Assembly (NCBI RefSeq): GCF_900323885.1
Contig: NZ_OOHJ01000018.1
Coordinates: forward strand, 3,273,001 to 3,337,000
From: [Actinomadura] parvosata subsp. kistnae
Lineage (GTDB): Bacteria; Actinomycetota; Actinomycetes; Streptosporangiales; Streptosporangiaceae
DNA: 64,000 nt
Reading direction: 5' to 3'
The position numbers and the translations under genes are program-made. The notes beneath the pieces are model-generated. The model did no database searches, had not been told where the DNA came from, and saw only the letters and a list, made by a program, of their open reading frames with translations. This document shows positions 1-9,816 of this stretch, piece after piece (within the stretch, counting starts at the first letter, position 1; each line of letters begins with the position of its first letter).

Positions 1-112
1 GCACGACAGCACGGCCACGTCCGGACGGATCGATCTGCCGCACGACAGCACGGCGACGTCCGGACGGACCAGCCTGCCGCGCAACAGCACGCCCACGTAC
101 GGACGGGACAAA
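1..112 (+). repeat. 39-bp tandem repeat inside nuoL, about three copies
   Basis: Units start at 1, 40 and 79. The first two differ at a few bases only and the third is more diverged and incomplete. Each unit is exactly 13 codons in the nuoL frame and reads HDSTATSGRIDLP, HDSTATSGRTSLP and RNSTPTYGRDKAH. The repeat lies in a hydrophilic segment before a transmembrane helix. The array may extend to the left of the window. Confidence 0.85.
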
Positions 113-1897
113 GCGCACACCCGAGCTGCCTGGATCGCGATCCTCCCCACGGCAGCCGCGGCGATCCTCACGATCTGGCTGGCGTGGAAGCCGGGCCTGG
201 CCTATTTCAGCGGTACCGCCACCCCACCCACCGGCCAGACGTACGGCACGATCGTCACCGGCGGCCTGCCCATCTCGCTCACCCTCCAGGCCGACGCCCT
301 GTCGAGCGTCATCGGTGTCCTGGTGACCCTGGTGGCCCTCGCCGTACAGGTCTACTCGGTCGGCTACCTCGAAGACGACCCCCGCTACCCCTCCTACAGC
401 GCCTTCATCAGCCTGTTCACCAGCGCGATGCTCCTGGTCGTGTACGCCGGCGACCTCCTGGTCCTCTACGTCGGCTGGGAGATCATGGGCCTGTGCTCCT
501 ACCTCCTCATCGGCCACTGGTGGGAAGATCGGGGCAATTCGCGCGCCGCGGTGAAGGCGTTCCTCGTCACCCGGCTCGGCGACGTCGGTTTCCTGTTCGG
601 CATCTTCGTGCTCGGCACGGCGGCGGGCAGCTTCCGCGTCTCGGAGGTGCTGGCCCGCGTCCCTGAGATGTCCGCGGCCACGCTGGTGACGGCCACGATG
701 CTCCTGCTGGCGGGCGTGGCGGGCAAGAGCGCGCAGGTGCCGCTGCACACGTGGCTGCCCGACGCCATGGCGGGCCCCACGCCGATCAGCGCGCTGATCC
801 ACGCCGCCACCATGGTCGCGGCCGGCATCTTCATCGTGGCCAGGCTGTTCCCCGCGTTCGCCGCCGCCCGTCCCACCCTCGACGTGCTGGCCGTCATCGC
901 CGCGCTCGGCATGCTCGGCGCCGCACTGGCCGCGCTCGCCCAAGACGACCTGAAACGCGTTCTCGCCTACTCCACGGTCAGCCAGCTCGCCTACATGGCG
1001 GGCGGCCTGGCCGCGGGCTCCGACACCGCGGCCGTCTTCCACCTGCTGACCCATGGGGCGTTCAAGGCGCTGCTGTTCCTCTGCGCGGGCGCGGTGATCC
1101 ACCACGTCGGCTCGAACCTGATGACCCAGATGGGCGGCCTGCGCCGCGAGCTGCCGGTCACGTTCGTCACGATGACGATCGGGTTCGCCGCGTTGATGGG
1201 CATCCCGCCGGCCAGCGGTTTCTTCAGCAAGGACGGCGTCCTGCTGGCCATGGACGGCGCGCTGTCGTCCGGCGGCCTCACCGACGCGGCCGCCTTCTTC
1301 CTGTACGGCTGCGCGCTCGCGACCGTGGCCGTCACCGGCGCGTACGCCACCAGGGCCTGGCTGCGCACGTTCTTCGGCGAGGCGCGGGCGGTGGCGCTCC
1401 CGGAGCCGGAGCCCGGCACCGCCCACGTCGTCGACGTCAGGGAGGCCCCGCGGACGATGCTCGTGCCCGTCATTCTGCTCGCGGCTCCCGCCCTGCTGCT
1501 GGGCTTCGCCGGCGAGCCGCACGTCGAGCTCGGCGTGGCGGCCGTCAGCGTCCTGCTCGCGGCGCTGGGCGCGGGGGCGGTGTACGCGTTCTGGCGCCTC
1601 GACCCGGTCGCCGATCCCGCCCGCCTGCTGGGGCCGCTGCGGGCGCCGTGCGAGCGTGCCTTCTACGTCGACACCCTGTACGCCGCCCTGTTCGTCCGCC
1701 CGGTGCTGGCCCTGGCCAGGCTCGTCGTCAGGACGGACGACGTGGTCGTGGACGGCGCGGTGCGCGGCTCCGGCAAGTCGGCGCGCGGCCTGTCCGGGAT
1801 GCTGCGCCTGGCCCAGAACGGCAACGTCCAGCTCTACGTGAGCGGCGTGCTGGCCGGTGTCCTGCTGATCGCGGTGGGGGCGGTGGTGTTCACGTGA
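2..1897 (+). CDS. nuoL: NADH-quinone oxidoreductase subunit L (5' end outside window)
   Basis: Proton-pumping antiporter-like membrane subunit of respiratory complex I. The frame is open from the first base of the window, so the N-terminus (about the first transmembrane helix) is missing. The visible part starts with a 13-residue repeat, then a helix (WIAILPTAAAAILTIWLAW), and then the conserved core including WEIMGLCSYLLIGHWW, PLHTWLPDAMAGPTPISALIHAATMV and the DDLKRVLAYSTVSQLAYM segment typical of NuoL/M/N antiporter subunits. The C-terminal lateral-helix region ends at the TGA at 1895-1897. nuoM follows 19 bp later on the same strand, so co-transcription with nuoM and nuoN is expected. Confidence 0.95.
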   Translation, partial: HDSTATSGRIDLPHDSTATSGRTSLPRNSTPTYGRDKAHTRAAWIAILPTAAAAILTIWLAWKPGLAYFSGTATPPTGQTYGTIVTGGLPISLTLQADALSSVIGVLVTLVALAVQVYSVGYLEDDPRYPSYSAFISLFTSAMLLVVYAGDLLVLYVGWEIMGLCSYLLIGHWWEDRGNSRAAVKAFLVTRLGDVGFLFGIFVLGTAAGSFRVSEVLARVPEMSAATLVTATMLLLAGVAGKSAQVPLHTWLPDAMAGPTPISALIHAATMVAAGIFIVARLFPAFAAARPTLDVLAVIAALGMLGAALAALAQDDLKRVLAYSTVSQLAYMAGGLAAGSDTAAVFHLLTHGAFKALLFLCAGAVIHHVGSNLMTQMGGLRRELPVTFVTMTIGFAALMGIPPASGFFSKDGVLLAMDGALSSGGLTDAAAFFLYGCALATVAVTGAYATRAWLRTFFGEARAVALPEPEPGTAHVVDVREAPRTMLVPVILLAAPALLLGFAGEPHVELGVAAVSVLLAALGAGAVYAFWRLDPVADPARLLGPLRAPCERAFYVDTLYAALFVRPVLALARLVVRTDDVVVDGAVRGSGKSARGLSGMLRLAQNGNVQLYVSGVLAGVLLIAVGAVVFT

Positions 1898-1916
1898 CTG
1901 AACCGTTGGGGGTCGC

Positions 1917-3475
<1,559 letters not shown>

Positions 3476-3479
<4 letters not shown>

Positions 3480-5017
3480 TCCAGCAGATCGACTACTTCG
3501 TCATCGCGCCGCCGCTGGTGCTCGCCCTGGCGGCGGGTCTGGTGCTGCTGCTCGACGCGTTCCTGCCCGCCCGCCGGCGCGCGATCATCGCTGAACGCCC
3601 GGGCCCGTCCCTTCCCTCGCGGTCGGGCACGGCGACCGGGCTGGGGCTGGTCACGCTGGCGGGCATCCTGGTCGCTCTGGGGTTCGTGGTCGCGCAGGCG
3701 CTCGGGGGCGGCTCGCCGCGCTCGACGTTCTGCGTGCCGCCAGGGCTGGCCGGGTCCGGGACGCTGTGCTCGTTCGTGGCCGACGGGTTCACGCTGGTGT
3801 TCGCCGGCATGGTGCTGGTGGCCGCCGTGGTGATCGTCCTGATGTCGATGACCGAGCTGGCGGGCGGCGCCATCCCCGTCGGGGAGTGGTATTTCCTGCT
3901 CCTGTGCACCCTCGTCGGCGCCGTGACCCTGCCCGCGTCCCGCGACCTGATCATGCTGGTGGTGGCCCTGGAGCTGGTCTCGCTCCCGGTCTTCGCCCTC
4001 ACCGCGCTCAAACGCTACGACGGCCGCTCGTCCGAGGCGGCCGTGAAGCTCTTCGTCGTGTCGGTGGTGTCCACGGCGATCATGCTGTTCGGCGTGTCCC
4101 TTCTGTACGGCATCGCGGGCTCGGTCTACCTGTCGCGCCTGCGGGAGGTCTTCGGAGGGCAGGCCATGGACCTGCCGGCGGTCGTCACGGTGGGCGTGGT
4201 CCTCGTGGTGGCCGGGTTCGCGTTCAAGATCGCCGCCGTGCCGTTCCACTCGTGGGCGGCCGACGTCTACCAGGGCGCGCCCGTCCCGGTGGCGGCGCTG
4301 CTGTCGGTCATCTCGAAGGCGGCCGGGTTCGCCGGGCTGATCCTCGTCCTGGTGACCGCGCTGTCCGGGCAGGCCGGCACGTGGGCGCCGATCGTGGCGA
4401 TCCTGTCGGCGCTGACCATGACCGCGGGCAACCTGCTCGCCATGCGCCAGCGCTCCGCCGTACGCCTGCTGGCCTGGTCGTCGGTGGCGCAGTCCGGTTA
4501 CATCCTGGCGCCGCTCGCGGTCGCGGCGACCGCTCCGGGCGCGGTCGGCACGTCCATGGCGTACCTGGTCATCTACGCCGCCATGAACCTCGGCGCGTTC
4601 GCCGTCGTCATGCTCGTGTCCAGGGCCGCGACCCGCAACGAGCTGGACGACTACCGCGGCCTCGCGCTGCGCCGCCCGGCGGCGGGGGTCACGCTGGCGT
4701 TCTGCCTGGTCTGCCTGGCGGGGCTGCCGCCGGGGCTGGCCGGGCTGTTCGCCAAGGTGTTCGTGTTCCGGGAGATCGTCGGGGGCGGGGCCGGGTGGCT
4801 GGCGGTGGTCATGGCCGTCAACACCGTGATCGGGCTGTACTACTACGCCGTCTGGACGGCCCGCCTCTTCACGCCGGCCGGCCGGCCGGAGCCGTCCCCG
4901 TACCGACCACCGCTGACCGCCTGGCTGGCCGTGGGGCTGGCGCTGGCGGCGGCCGTGCTGTTCTCGGTCGCGCCCCAGCTCGTCCTGGATCTCACCTCCC
5001 TGTCCGCTTCGGGCTGA
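3476..5017 (+). CDS. nuoN: NADH-quinone oxidoreductase subunit N
   Basis: Third antiporter-type membrane subunit of complex I, 513 residues. I place the start at the ATG overlapping the nuoM stop (ATGA); a longer reading frame upstream lies inside nuoM and is unlikely to be used. Conserved segments include MLVVALELVSLPVFALTALKR, FKIAAVPFHSWAADVYQGAP and the RLLAWSSVAQSGYILAP segment. The last codons and the TGA stop fall inside the first unit of a 27-bp tandem repeat, so the C-terminus (SASG) is partly repeat-derived. Confidence 0.95.
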
Positions 5018-5166
5018 GTGCGGAACGAGCGGACACCGGGCTGAGTGCGGAACGAGCGGACACCGGGCTGAGTGCGGAACGAGCGGACACCGGGCTGAGT
5101 GCGGAACGAGCGGACACCGGGCTGAGTGCGGAACGAGCGGACACCGGGCTGAGTGCGGAACGAGGA
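5011..5166 (+). repeat. 27-bp tandem repeat at the 3' end of nuoN, five full units plus a partial one
   Basis: Units start at 5011, 5038, 5065, 5092 and 5119 and are identical, with a truncated sixth at 5146-5166. The unit runs from GGGCTGAGTG to GGACACC. The nuoN stop codon (5015-5017) is inside the first unit. No open gene uses the repeats with a start codon, so they form an untranslated spacer between nuoN and htpX. Identical units suggest recent expansion. There are no spacers, so it is not a CRISPR array. Confidence 0.95.
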
Positions 5167-5302
5167 GAGGCCGTGCTGGTTGCGGCGCGAGGGGACGCCG
5201 GGCTGAGAGGTCGCGCTCCGCCCTCAGCTGAGCACGGCGGGGAACGAAGCACCGGGGCCGGATCGTTGGACGAGGTGAACCCGGACCACGAGAGGGGGAA
5301 CC

Positions 5303-6154
5303 TTGCACCACAACGGTCTGCGTACCGCCATCCTGCTCGGCGGGCTGTCGGCGCTGATCATCGCGGGGGGCGCGTGGTTGGGCGGCGGCGCGGGTGCGCG
5401 GATCGCGTTCGTGCTCGCGCTGGTGAGCAACGGCGTCGCCTACTTCTTCTCCGACCGCATCGCGCTGTCGGCGATGCGGGCCAGACCGGTCAGCGAGGTC
5501 GAGCAGCCCACCCTCTACCGGATCGTCCGCGAGCTCTCCACCCAGGCCAGGCAGCCGATGCCGCGCCTGTACATCTCGCCGACCGTGCAGCCGAACGCCT
5601 TCGCGACGGGCAGAAGCCCCAGGAAGGCCGCGGTGTGCGTGACGTACGGGCTGACCAAGCTGCTCACCGAGAACGAGCTGCGCGGCGTGATCGGCCACGA
5701 GCTGTCCCACGTCTACAACCGGGACATTCTCATCTCGTCGGTCGCCGGCGCGTTCGCCACCATGATCACGTGGCTCAGCTACGTGGCCGTCTTCTTCGGC
5801 GGCTCCGACGACGACGAGGGCCCCGGCTTCCTCGGCGCGCTGCTCATGATGGTGCTCGGCCCGGTGGCGGCCACGATGGTGCAGATGGCGATCTCCCGCA
5901 CCCGCGAGTTCCAGGCCGACGAGTCGGGCGCCCGGCTCACCGGCGACCCGCTGGCCCTCGCCTCGGCCCTGCGCAAGATCGAGCTGGGCGCCCGCAGGCT
6001 GCCCCTCCCGGAGAACAGCCGCCTCACGTCGGCCTCGCACATGATGATCGCGAACCCGTTCAGCGGCTCCGGCTTCGGCCGCCTCTTCTCCACCCACCCG
6101 CCCACCTCGGAGCGCGTGGCCCGCCTGGAGCGCATGGCCGGCTACCGCCGCTGA
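5303..6154 (+). CDS. htpX: HtpX-type membrane zinc metalloprotease (M48)
   Basis: 283-residue integral membrane endopeptidase used in quality control of membrane proteins. It has two N-terminal hydrophobic helices (about residues 9-50), the zinc-binding HELSH motif (about residue 133) with the downstream glutamate in the TREFQADESGARL segment, and a second hydrophobic hairpin in the middle. The start is a TTG at 5303 preceded by GAGAGGGGG; no ATG or GTG is better placed. It stands alone after the minisatellite downstream of nuoN. Confidence 0.93.
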   Translation: MHHNGLRTAILLGGLSALIIAGGAWLGGGAGARIAFVLALVSNGVAYFFSDRIALSAMRARPVSEVEQPTLYRIVRELSTQARQPMPRLYISPTVQPNAFATGRSPRKAAVCVTYGLTKLLTENELRGVIGHELSHVYNRDILISSVAGAFATMITWLSYVAVFFGGSDDDEGPGFLGALLMMVLGPVAATMVQMAISRTREFQADESGARLTGDPLALASALRKIELGARRLPLPENSRLTSASHMMIANPFSGSGFGRLFSTHPPTSERVARLERMAGYRR

Positions 6155-6180
6155 CCGCCCGCGCGGCGCAGCTCAACCGC

Positions 6181-6672
6181 TCATTCCGGCTCTTCAGTGG
6201 CGATCTTCCGCAGCAGCGTCGCGAGATCCGCGGGATGAACGACCTCCGTGGTGCTCTCGAGCTCCTCCTCGCTCCACCACCGGTGCTCGATCGTCGTGTC
6301 CTTCTCGATCTGCTCCATGTGATCGAACGACACGGCGGCCGCCTCGCCCACCCGGATCGCGAAGAACGCCTGATCCTGCGTGAACGCGTACTCACCCCAC
6401 TCGAACTCGATCAGCGCCTCGGCGTGCGGCCCCGTGAACTCCTCCACCCCGGCCCGGATCCCGACCTCCTCGTACAGCTCCCGCGCCGCCGCCTCCTGCA
6501 GCGTCTCGCCGTCCTCCACGGCCCCGCCGATCGTGAACCAGAACCGCCGCTCCGGCTGGGCGGGGTCGAAGCCGTGGAGCAGGAGAACCCGACCTTGTTC
6601 GTCAATGGGCAGCACACGTGCCGTGAACCGGCGCAAGGGGATCTTCGTCACATCAACCGAGCATACGGTCAA
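6181..6672 (-). CDS. Nudix hydrolase
   Basis: 163-residue protein hydrolysing a nucleoside-diphosphate-linked substrate. The full Nudix box is visible (G-x5-E-x7-REUxEExGU), formed by GAVEDGETLQEAAARELYEE followed by VGI at about residues 50-72. The N-terminal FTARVLPIDEQGRVLLLHGF and RFWFTIGG segments match the mRNA-decapping or ADP-ribose type of Nudix domain, but the substrate cannot be told from sequence. It is convergent with htpX. Confidence 0.88.
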   Translation of the reverse strand: MTVCSVDVTKIPLRRFTARVLPIDEQGRVLLLHGFDPAQPERRFWFTIGGAVEDGETLQEAAARELYEEVGIRAGVEEFTGPHAEALIEFEWGEYAFTQDQAFFAIRVGEAAAVSFDHMEQIEKDTTIEHRWWSEEELESTTEVVHPADLATLLRKIATEEPE

Positions 6673-6745
6673 GCCCCGCCAAAGCCCCCGCTACCACGCC
6701 GAAGCCGCCCGGGGCTGGCGCGAAAGACAACAGAACCACTGACCA

Positions 6746-6936
6746 GACACGCCGACACGGGACACGGGACACCCGGATACGGGATACCCGGACATGCGGA
6801 CACCGGACCAGCAGCGGCACCGACACTAACGGCGGCAGCGACCCTGACGCCTGCGGCTTGCGGAGCGTCCCGGGACACGCGATGGAAATTCCTTCGCTTT
6901 GTGACCTGTGACCTGTGTCCTGTGTCCCGGATACGC
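6746..6936. repeat. GGACAC-rich degenerate repeats with a complementary tract downstream
   Basis: Within the 318-bp gap between the Nudix and YajQ genes, 6746-6808 holds short degenerate units of GGACACGGG/CCGGATAC type. A second tract at 6901-6936 reads as CTGTGTCC repeats, the reverse complement of the first type. The two could pair into a long imperfect stem. No convincing ORF lies here. Confidence 0.6.
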
Positions 6937-6990
6937 TCTCCGCGATCGTCGCACGCCTGGCTCAGAGCCGTACAGCAGCATGCCTTCGAA

Positions 6991-7488
6991 CTAGCGGTAG
7001 TTCACGAACTGCAGGGCGATGTCCAGGTCCTTGCCCTTCAGCAGCGCGATGACGTCCTGAAGGTCGTCCTTCTTCTTGGAGCTGACCCGCAGCTCCTCGC
7101 CCTGAATCTGCGCCTTGACCCCCTTCGGCCCCTCATCCCGGATCAGCTTGGAGATTTTCTTCGCGTTCTCCTGGTCGATGCCCTCCTTCAGGCTGACCAG
7201 CATCCGGTACTCCTTGCCCGACAACTTGGGCTCACCCGCATCGAGGATCTTCAGGGAGAGGCCCCGCTTGACCACCTTCTCCTTGAACACGTCGAGCGCG
7301 GCACCCGCCCGCTCCTCGCTGTTCGCCTTGATCTCGATGACGTTCTGCCCGGCCCCGGACCAGCTGATGCTCGCCCCGGTGCCCTTGAAGTCGAAGCGGT
7401 GTCCGATCTCCTTCACCGTCTGATTGAGCGCGTTGTCGACCTCCTGGCGGTCGATCTTGCTAACGATGTCGAAAGATGAATCGGCCAA
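6991..7488 (-). CDS. YajQ-family nucleotide-binding protein
   Basis: 165-residue member of the YajQ/UPF0234 family, small two-domain proteins that bind nucleotides (cyclic di-GMP in some members). The N-terminus ADSSFDIVSKIDRQEVDNAL and the C-terminus DIALQFVNYR are diagnostic. I choose the TTG at 7486-7488 because it gives the family N-terminus MADSSFDIV and has GAGAGG nine bases upstream. An ATG three codons earlier lies directly against that site. Confidence 0.92.
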   Translation of the reverse strand: MADSSFDIVSKIDRQEVDNALNQTVKEIGHRFDFKGTGASISWSGAGQNVIEIKANSEERAGAALDVFKEKVVKRGLSLKILDAGEPKLSGKEYRMLVSLKEGIDQENAKKISKLIRDEGPKGVKAQIQGEELRVSSKKKDDLQDVIALLKGKDLDIALQFVNYR

Positions 7489-7824
7489 TGCACCCATCCT
7501 CTCAGCTGCGGCGTATCCGGCCCGGCCCACGTACGCCCGGACCCAGCGAACGAGCCTAGCCAGCATCGGCCCGCCGTGCAGGACCACGCCCCCTTACAGC
7601 CCCCTCCGCAAACCATCCCCCCACCCCCGAACCCCCCGCCCCACCACCACCCGTCAGCGAGGCGAGACCCCGCCGGCCTCACGTCGGGTGCCACCTCATC
7701 GGCCGGCGAAGGAGTCGTGGAGGTGCGGCAAGGACGACTCAGACTCGCCTCGGGACAAACCGGTGTCACGTACACCTCCGAAGTCCGCTATTCTTCTTTC
7801 TGTCGCCGCGAGAGCGGAAGACAC

Positions 7825-7906
7825 GGCAGGTTGCCCGAGTGGCCAAAGGGAGCGGTCTGTAAAACCGTCGGCTCAGCCTACGCAAGTTCGAACCTTGCAC
7901 CTGCCA
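7825..7906 (+). tRNA. tRNA-Tyr (anticodon GTA), intact copy
   Basis: An 82-nt class II tRNA with a 7-bp acceptor stem (GGCAGGT at 7825-7831 with ACCTGCC at 7899-7905) and discriminator A at 7906. The anticodon loop CTGTAAA gives anticodon GTA, there is a long variable arm, and the T arm contains GTTCGAAC. CCA is not encoded. It is the integration target of three elements and is kept whole by the element-1 junction. Confidence 0.95.
7857..7906 (+). repeat. att core 1 (inside tRNA-Tyr, left end of element 1)
   Basis: 50-bp sequence from the anticodon loop to the discriminator base, repeated at 23218-23267, 37453-37502 and, with one mismatch in the last base, 39157-39206. It is the recombination core of tyrosine integrases acting on tRNA 3' ends. 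Confidence 0.93.
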
Positions 7907-7917
7907 CACCAGCGGGA

Positions 7918-7956
7918 AGAGGCCCGTCACCAGCGGAAACGCGGTGACGGGCCTCT
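7918..7956 (+). terminator. intrinsic terminator downstream of tRNA-Tyr
   Basis: Perfect 14-bp stem (AGAGGCCCGTCACC with GGTGACGGGCCTCT) and an 11-nt loop, followed by CGCTTTG. An identical hairpin lies at 39218-39256 after the last att core, so element 1 carries its own copy of the tRNA terminator. Confidence 0.85.
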
Positions 7957-8027
7957 CGCTTTGTGTCCGGCTGTCAACGGCTCACGCCGGTTCCCTACGG
8001 GTGGCTACGCTGAATACACGCTGAAGA

Positions 8028-9488
8028 TCAGCGGGCCTGCTCGGGGGAGTCCGGCGGCTTCGGCGACACCGGTGGTAGGGCTGCTTCGATGCGCCGCATG
8101 GCCTCGGCCTGCCCACCAGAGATGCACTTGGCGTAGACCCGTAGCAGCACCTCGACACCGTGCCCAGCCCACTCGGCAACTTGGGGCGGGTTCACGCCGG
8201 CGTTGAGCCACGCGGAGACGCACGCATGCCGGAAGTCGTACGGCCGGCCAGCGATGCCTGACGCCCGCTCAGCGGGCGTGAGGGCGCGCTTACGTGCCGC
8301 GTGCCAGACCGGGAGGTAAGTGCTGTCACGAATGATGCCGCGCCGGGGCCCAGTGAAGATGCGGCCTTCTCGATCAGCAGGGAATTCGGCCATGTGGGCG
8401 CGCAACAGAGCAACGAGATCGGGGTGAATGGGTACTGACCGCTTCGCCTTCGGCGCGCGGTGCTTCAGCCCGCGGCGCTGTCGTGCACTCCCGTCGTCGG
8501 TCCACTTGGTTCCGACCTCGGGGGCGACATTGGTCAGGATGAATGCACCCCATCCACCGGCATCGGGAAGGGTTGCGATGTTCTCTTTTCGCAGGTCAAT
8601 CACTTCTTCCGGACGGAGTGCGGCGTAATACATGCAACCGAAGAAGGCAACGAGGCGCTTGCCCATGGCGCCTTCCTTGCCGACTTCGGAGAGGATGGCG
8701 CGGGCCTGCGTGGGATTGGTGACCACGCCGGGGTCTACTGCTTCCTCCGTCTTGGGCCTGGTCCACGTGATGTTGTGGAGCGGATTCTCTGTCAGGGCGT
8801 TGATCTCTATGGCGAACTTGAAGAGGTTGTTGAGGACCTGTCGCTTGCGCTTCACGGTGTTGCCCGCAGCGGCAGTGCCGTCTTGCGTCCGGCTGATGCG
8901 GTCGAGGATCGAGCGGGTGAGGCTGGCACCGTGCTTCGATTGCGTCAGCTCGCGAACGTCGATGGTGTTGTTCTGTAGCCATCGGATCACATGCTCAATG
9001 TCCGCCGGTGGGGCAAGCCAGCGGATCGCCGGGCTCTGGTCCTTGCGGGGGCCCCTTTCGCCATCGCGCGTGCGAGTGCTGAAAACCCAGTCACGCAGGG
9101 CGGCTCGGAGCTCCTTTTGAGCGGGTCGCCCGTTGCCCCCTGCCGACACCGCCTCAGTCGCGTCGGTGAGGGCTTCAGCGATGCTTCTGCGGTGGTTGCC
9201 CGACGCGTACGGCCATTTGGCATCCATGTAGGCACAGACCAGCGTGAACCAGCTAACGGCCTGTTCATCGCGCTTCCACGAGAGCGGTCGTCCGTCCTCG
9301 ACGCTGAACGCTTCGCCCTTGTTGGCGGCGACCGTGAGTTCCGCCTTGAAGCTCTCCGCCTGGGCCTTGAGGCGGAAAGGCGCTCTGAATGCCGCTTTGG
9401 CCACCCGCCAGCGAACGGTGTAGGTACTGACCTCAGTCCCCTGGTAGACCTCGGTTTTCCAGATGCGAACGTCGTAGCTGGCGTCCAT
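8028..9488 (-). CDS. int: tyrosine-family site-specific integrase of AICE 1
   Basis: 486-residue integrase that recombines the element with the tRNA-Tyr 3' end. It has an N-terminal DNA-binding region and a C-terminal catalytic domain with the box I arginine in AALRPEEVIDL (about residue 296), the box II segment YDFRHACVSAWLNAGV (about 415), the third-box AGHG histidine and the nucleophile in LLRVYAK (about 452). Its start overlaps the stop of the excisionase gene, so the two are translationally coupled. It is homologous along its length to the integrase of element 2. The stop lies about 120 bp from the att core. Confidence 0.93.
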   Translation of the reverse strand: MDASYDVRIWKTEVYQGTEVSTYTVRWRVAKAAFRAPFRLKAQAESFKAELTVAANKGEAFSVEDGRPLSWKRDEQAVSWFTLVCAYMDAKWPYASGNHRRSIAEALTDATEAVSAGGNGRPAQKELRAALRDWVFSTRTRDGERGPRKDQSPAIRWLAPPADIEHVIRWLQNNTIDVRELTQSKHGASLTRSILDRISRTQDGTAAAGNTVKRKRQVLNNLFKFAIEINALTENPLHNITWTRPKTEEAVDPGVVTNPTQARAILSEVGKEGAMGKRLVAFFGCMYYAALRPEEVIDLRKENIATLPDAGGWGAFILTNVAPEVGTKWTDDGSARQRRGLKHRAPKAKRSVPIHPDLVALLRAHMAEFPADREGRIFTGPRRGIIRDSTYLPVWHAARKRALTPAERASGIAGRPYDFRHACVSAWLNAGVNPPQVAEWAGHGVEVLLRVYAKCISGGQAEAMRRIEAALPPVSPKPPDSPEQAR

Positions 9489-9682
9489 CAGGCCGCGTCC
9501 TCCAGGCTGGTCAGCCAGCGGTCGTAGTCAGTGCGGCGGATGCGCAGGTCGCCGTTGGGCAGCTTGAGGCAGCGCGGGGCGCGGCCTTTCGCGCGCCAGT
9601 CGTAGAAGGTGGAACGGGCGATGCCCAGCTCGGCACAGAAGTCGGCAACGGTCATGGGCTTGCCTGCGTTGGTGGTCGCCAT
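9488..9682 (-). CDS. xis: excisionase, HTH_17/MerR-like DNA-binding protein
   Basis: 64-residue winged-helix protein with the pattern of AICE Xis proteins: MTVADFCAELGIARSTFYDW followed by KLPNGDLRIRRTDYDRWL. It would bend DNA and direct integrase to excision. I choose the ATG at 9680-9682 because GGAAGGA lies about eight bases upstream; an upstream in-frame ATG has no such site. Its TGA overlaps the integrase ATG. Confidence 0.88.
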   Translation of the reverse strand: MATTNAGKPMTVADFCAELGIARSTFYDWRAKGRAPRCLKLPNGDLRIRRTDYDRWLTSLEDAA

Positions 9683-9747
9683 GAGCGCGTGTCCTTCCGG
9701 GTTTTCGTGATCGCTACGGGGTGCGAATCTCCACTTGAGAGGGGGGA

Positions 9748-9798
9748 GCCGTATCAACCCGTTACAGCCGTAACAGTGCAGCTCAGGGTTGATACGGC
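9748..9798. promoter_or_regulatory. nested palindrome upstream of xis
   Basis: Outer arms GCCGTATCAACCC (9748-9760) and GGGTTGATACGGC (9786-9798) are perfect 13-bp inverted repeats. The left arm is directly followed by GTTAC-N4-GTAAC (9761-9774). A second GTTAC-N4-GTAAC in related context lies at 9863-9876 inside the end of the DUF3631 gene. The position suggests an operator or Xis binding site controlling xis-int. Confidence 0.6.
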
Positions 9799-9816
9799 TT
9801 GGTATGGCGTAACGAC

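Noticed and set aside
5011..5166. CRISPR-like array
   Set aside because: Units are directly adjacent and identical with no spacers, and no cas genes are present.
3766..7479. 1237-codon plus-strand open frame through nuoN, the repeats, htpX and the antisense of the Nudix and yajQ genes
   Set aside because: It spans five real genes in other frames, has no domain and only looks open because of codon bias.
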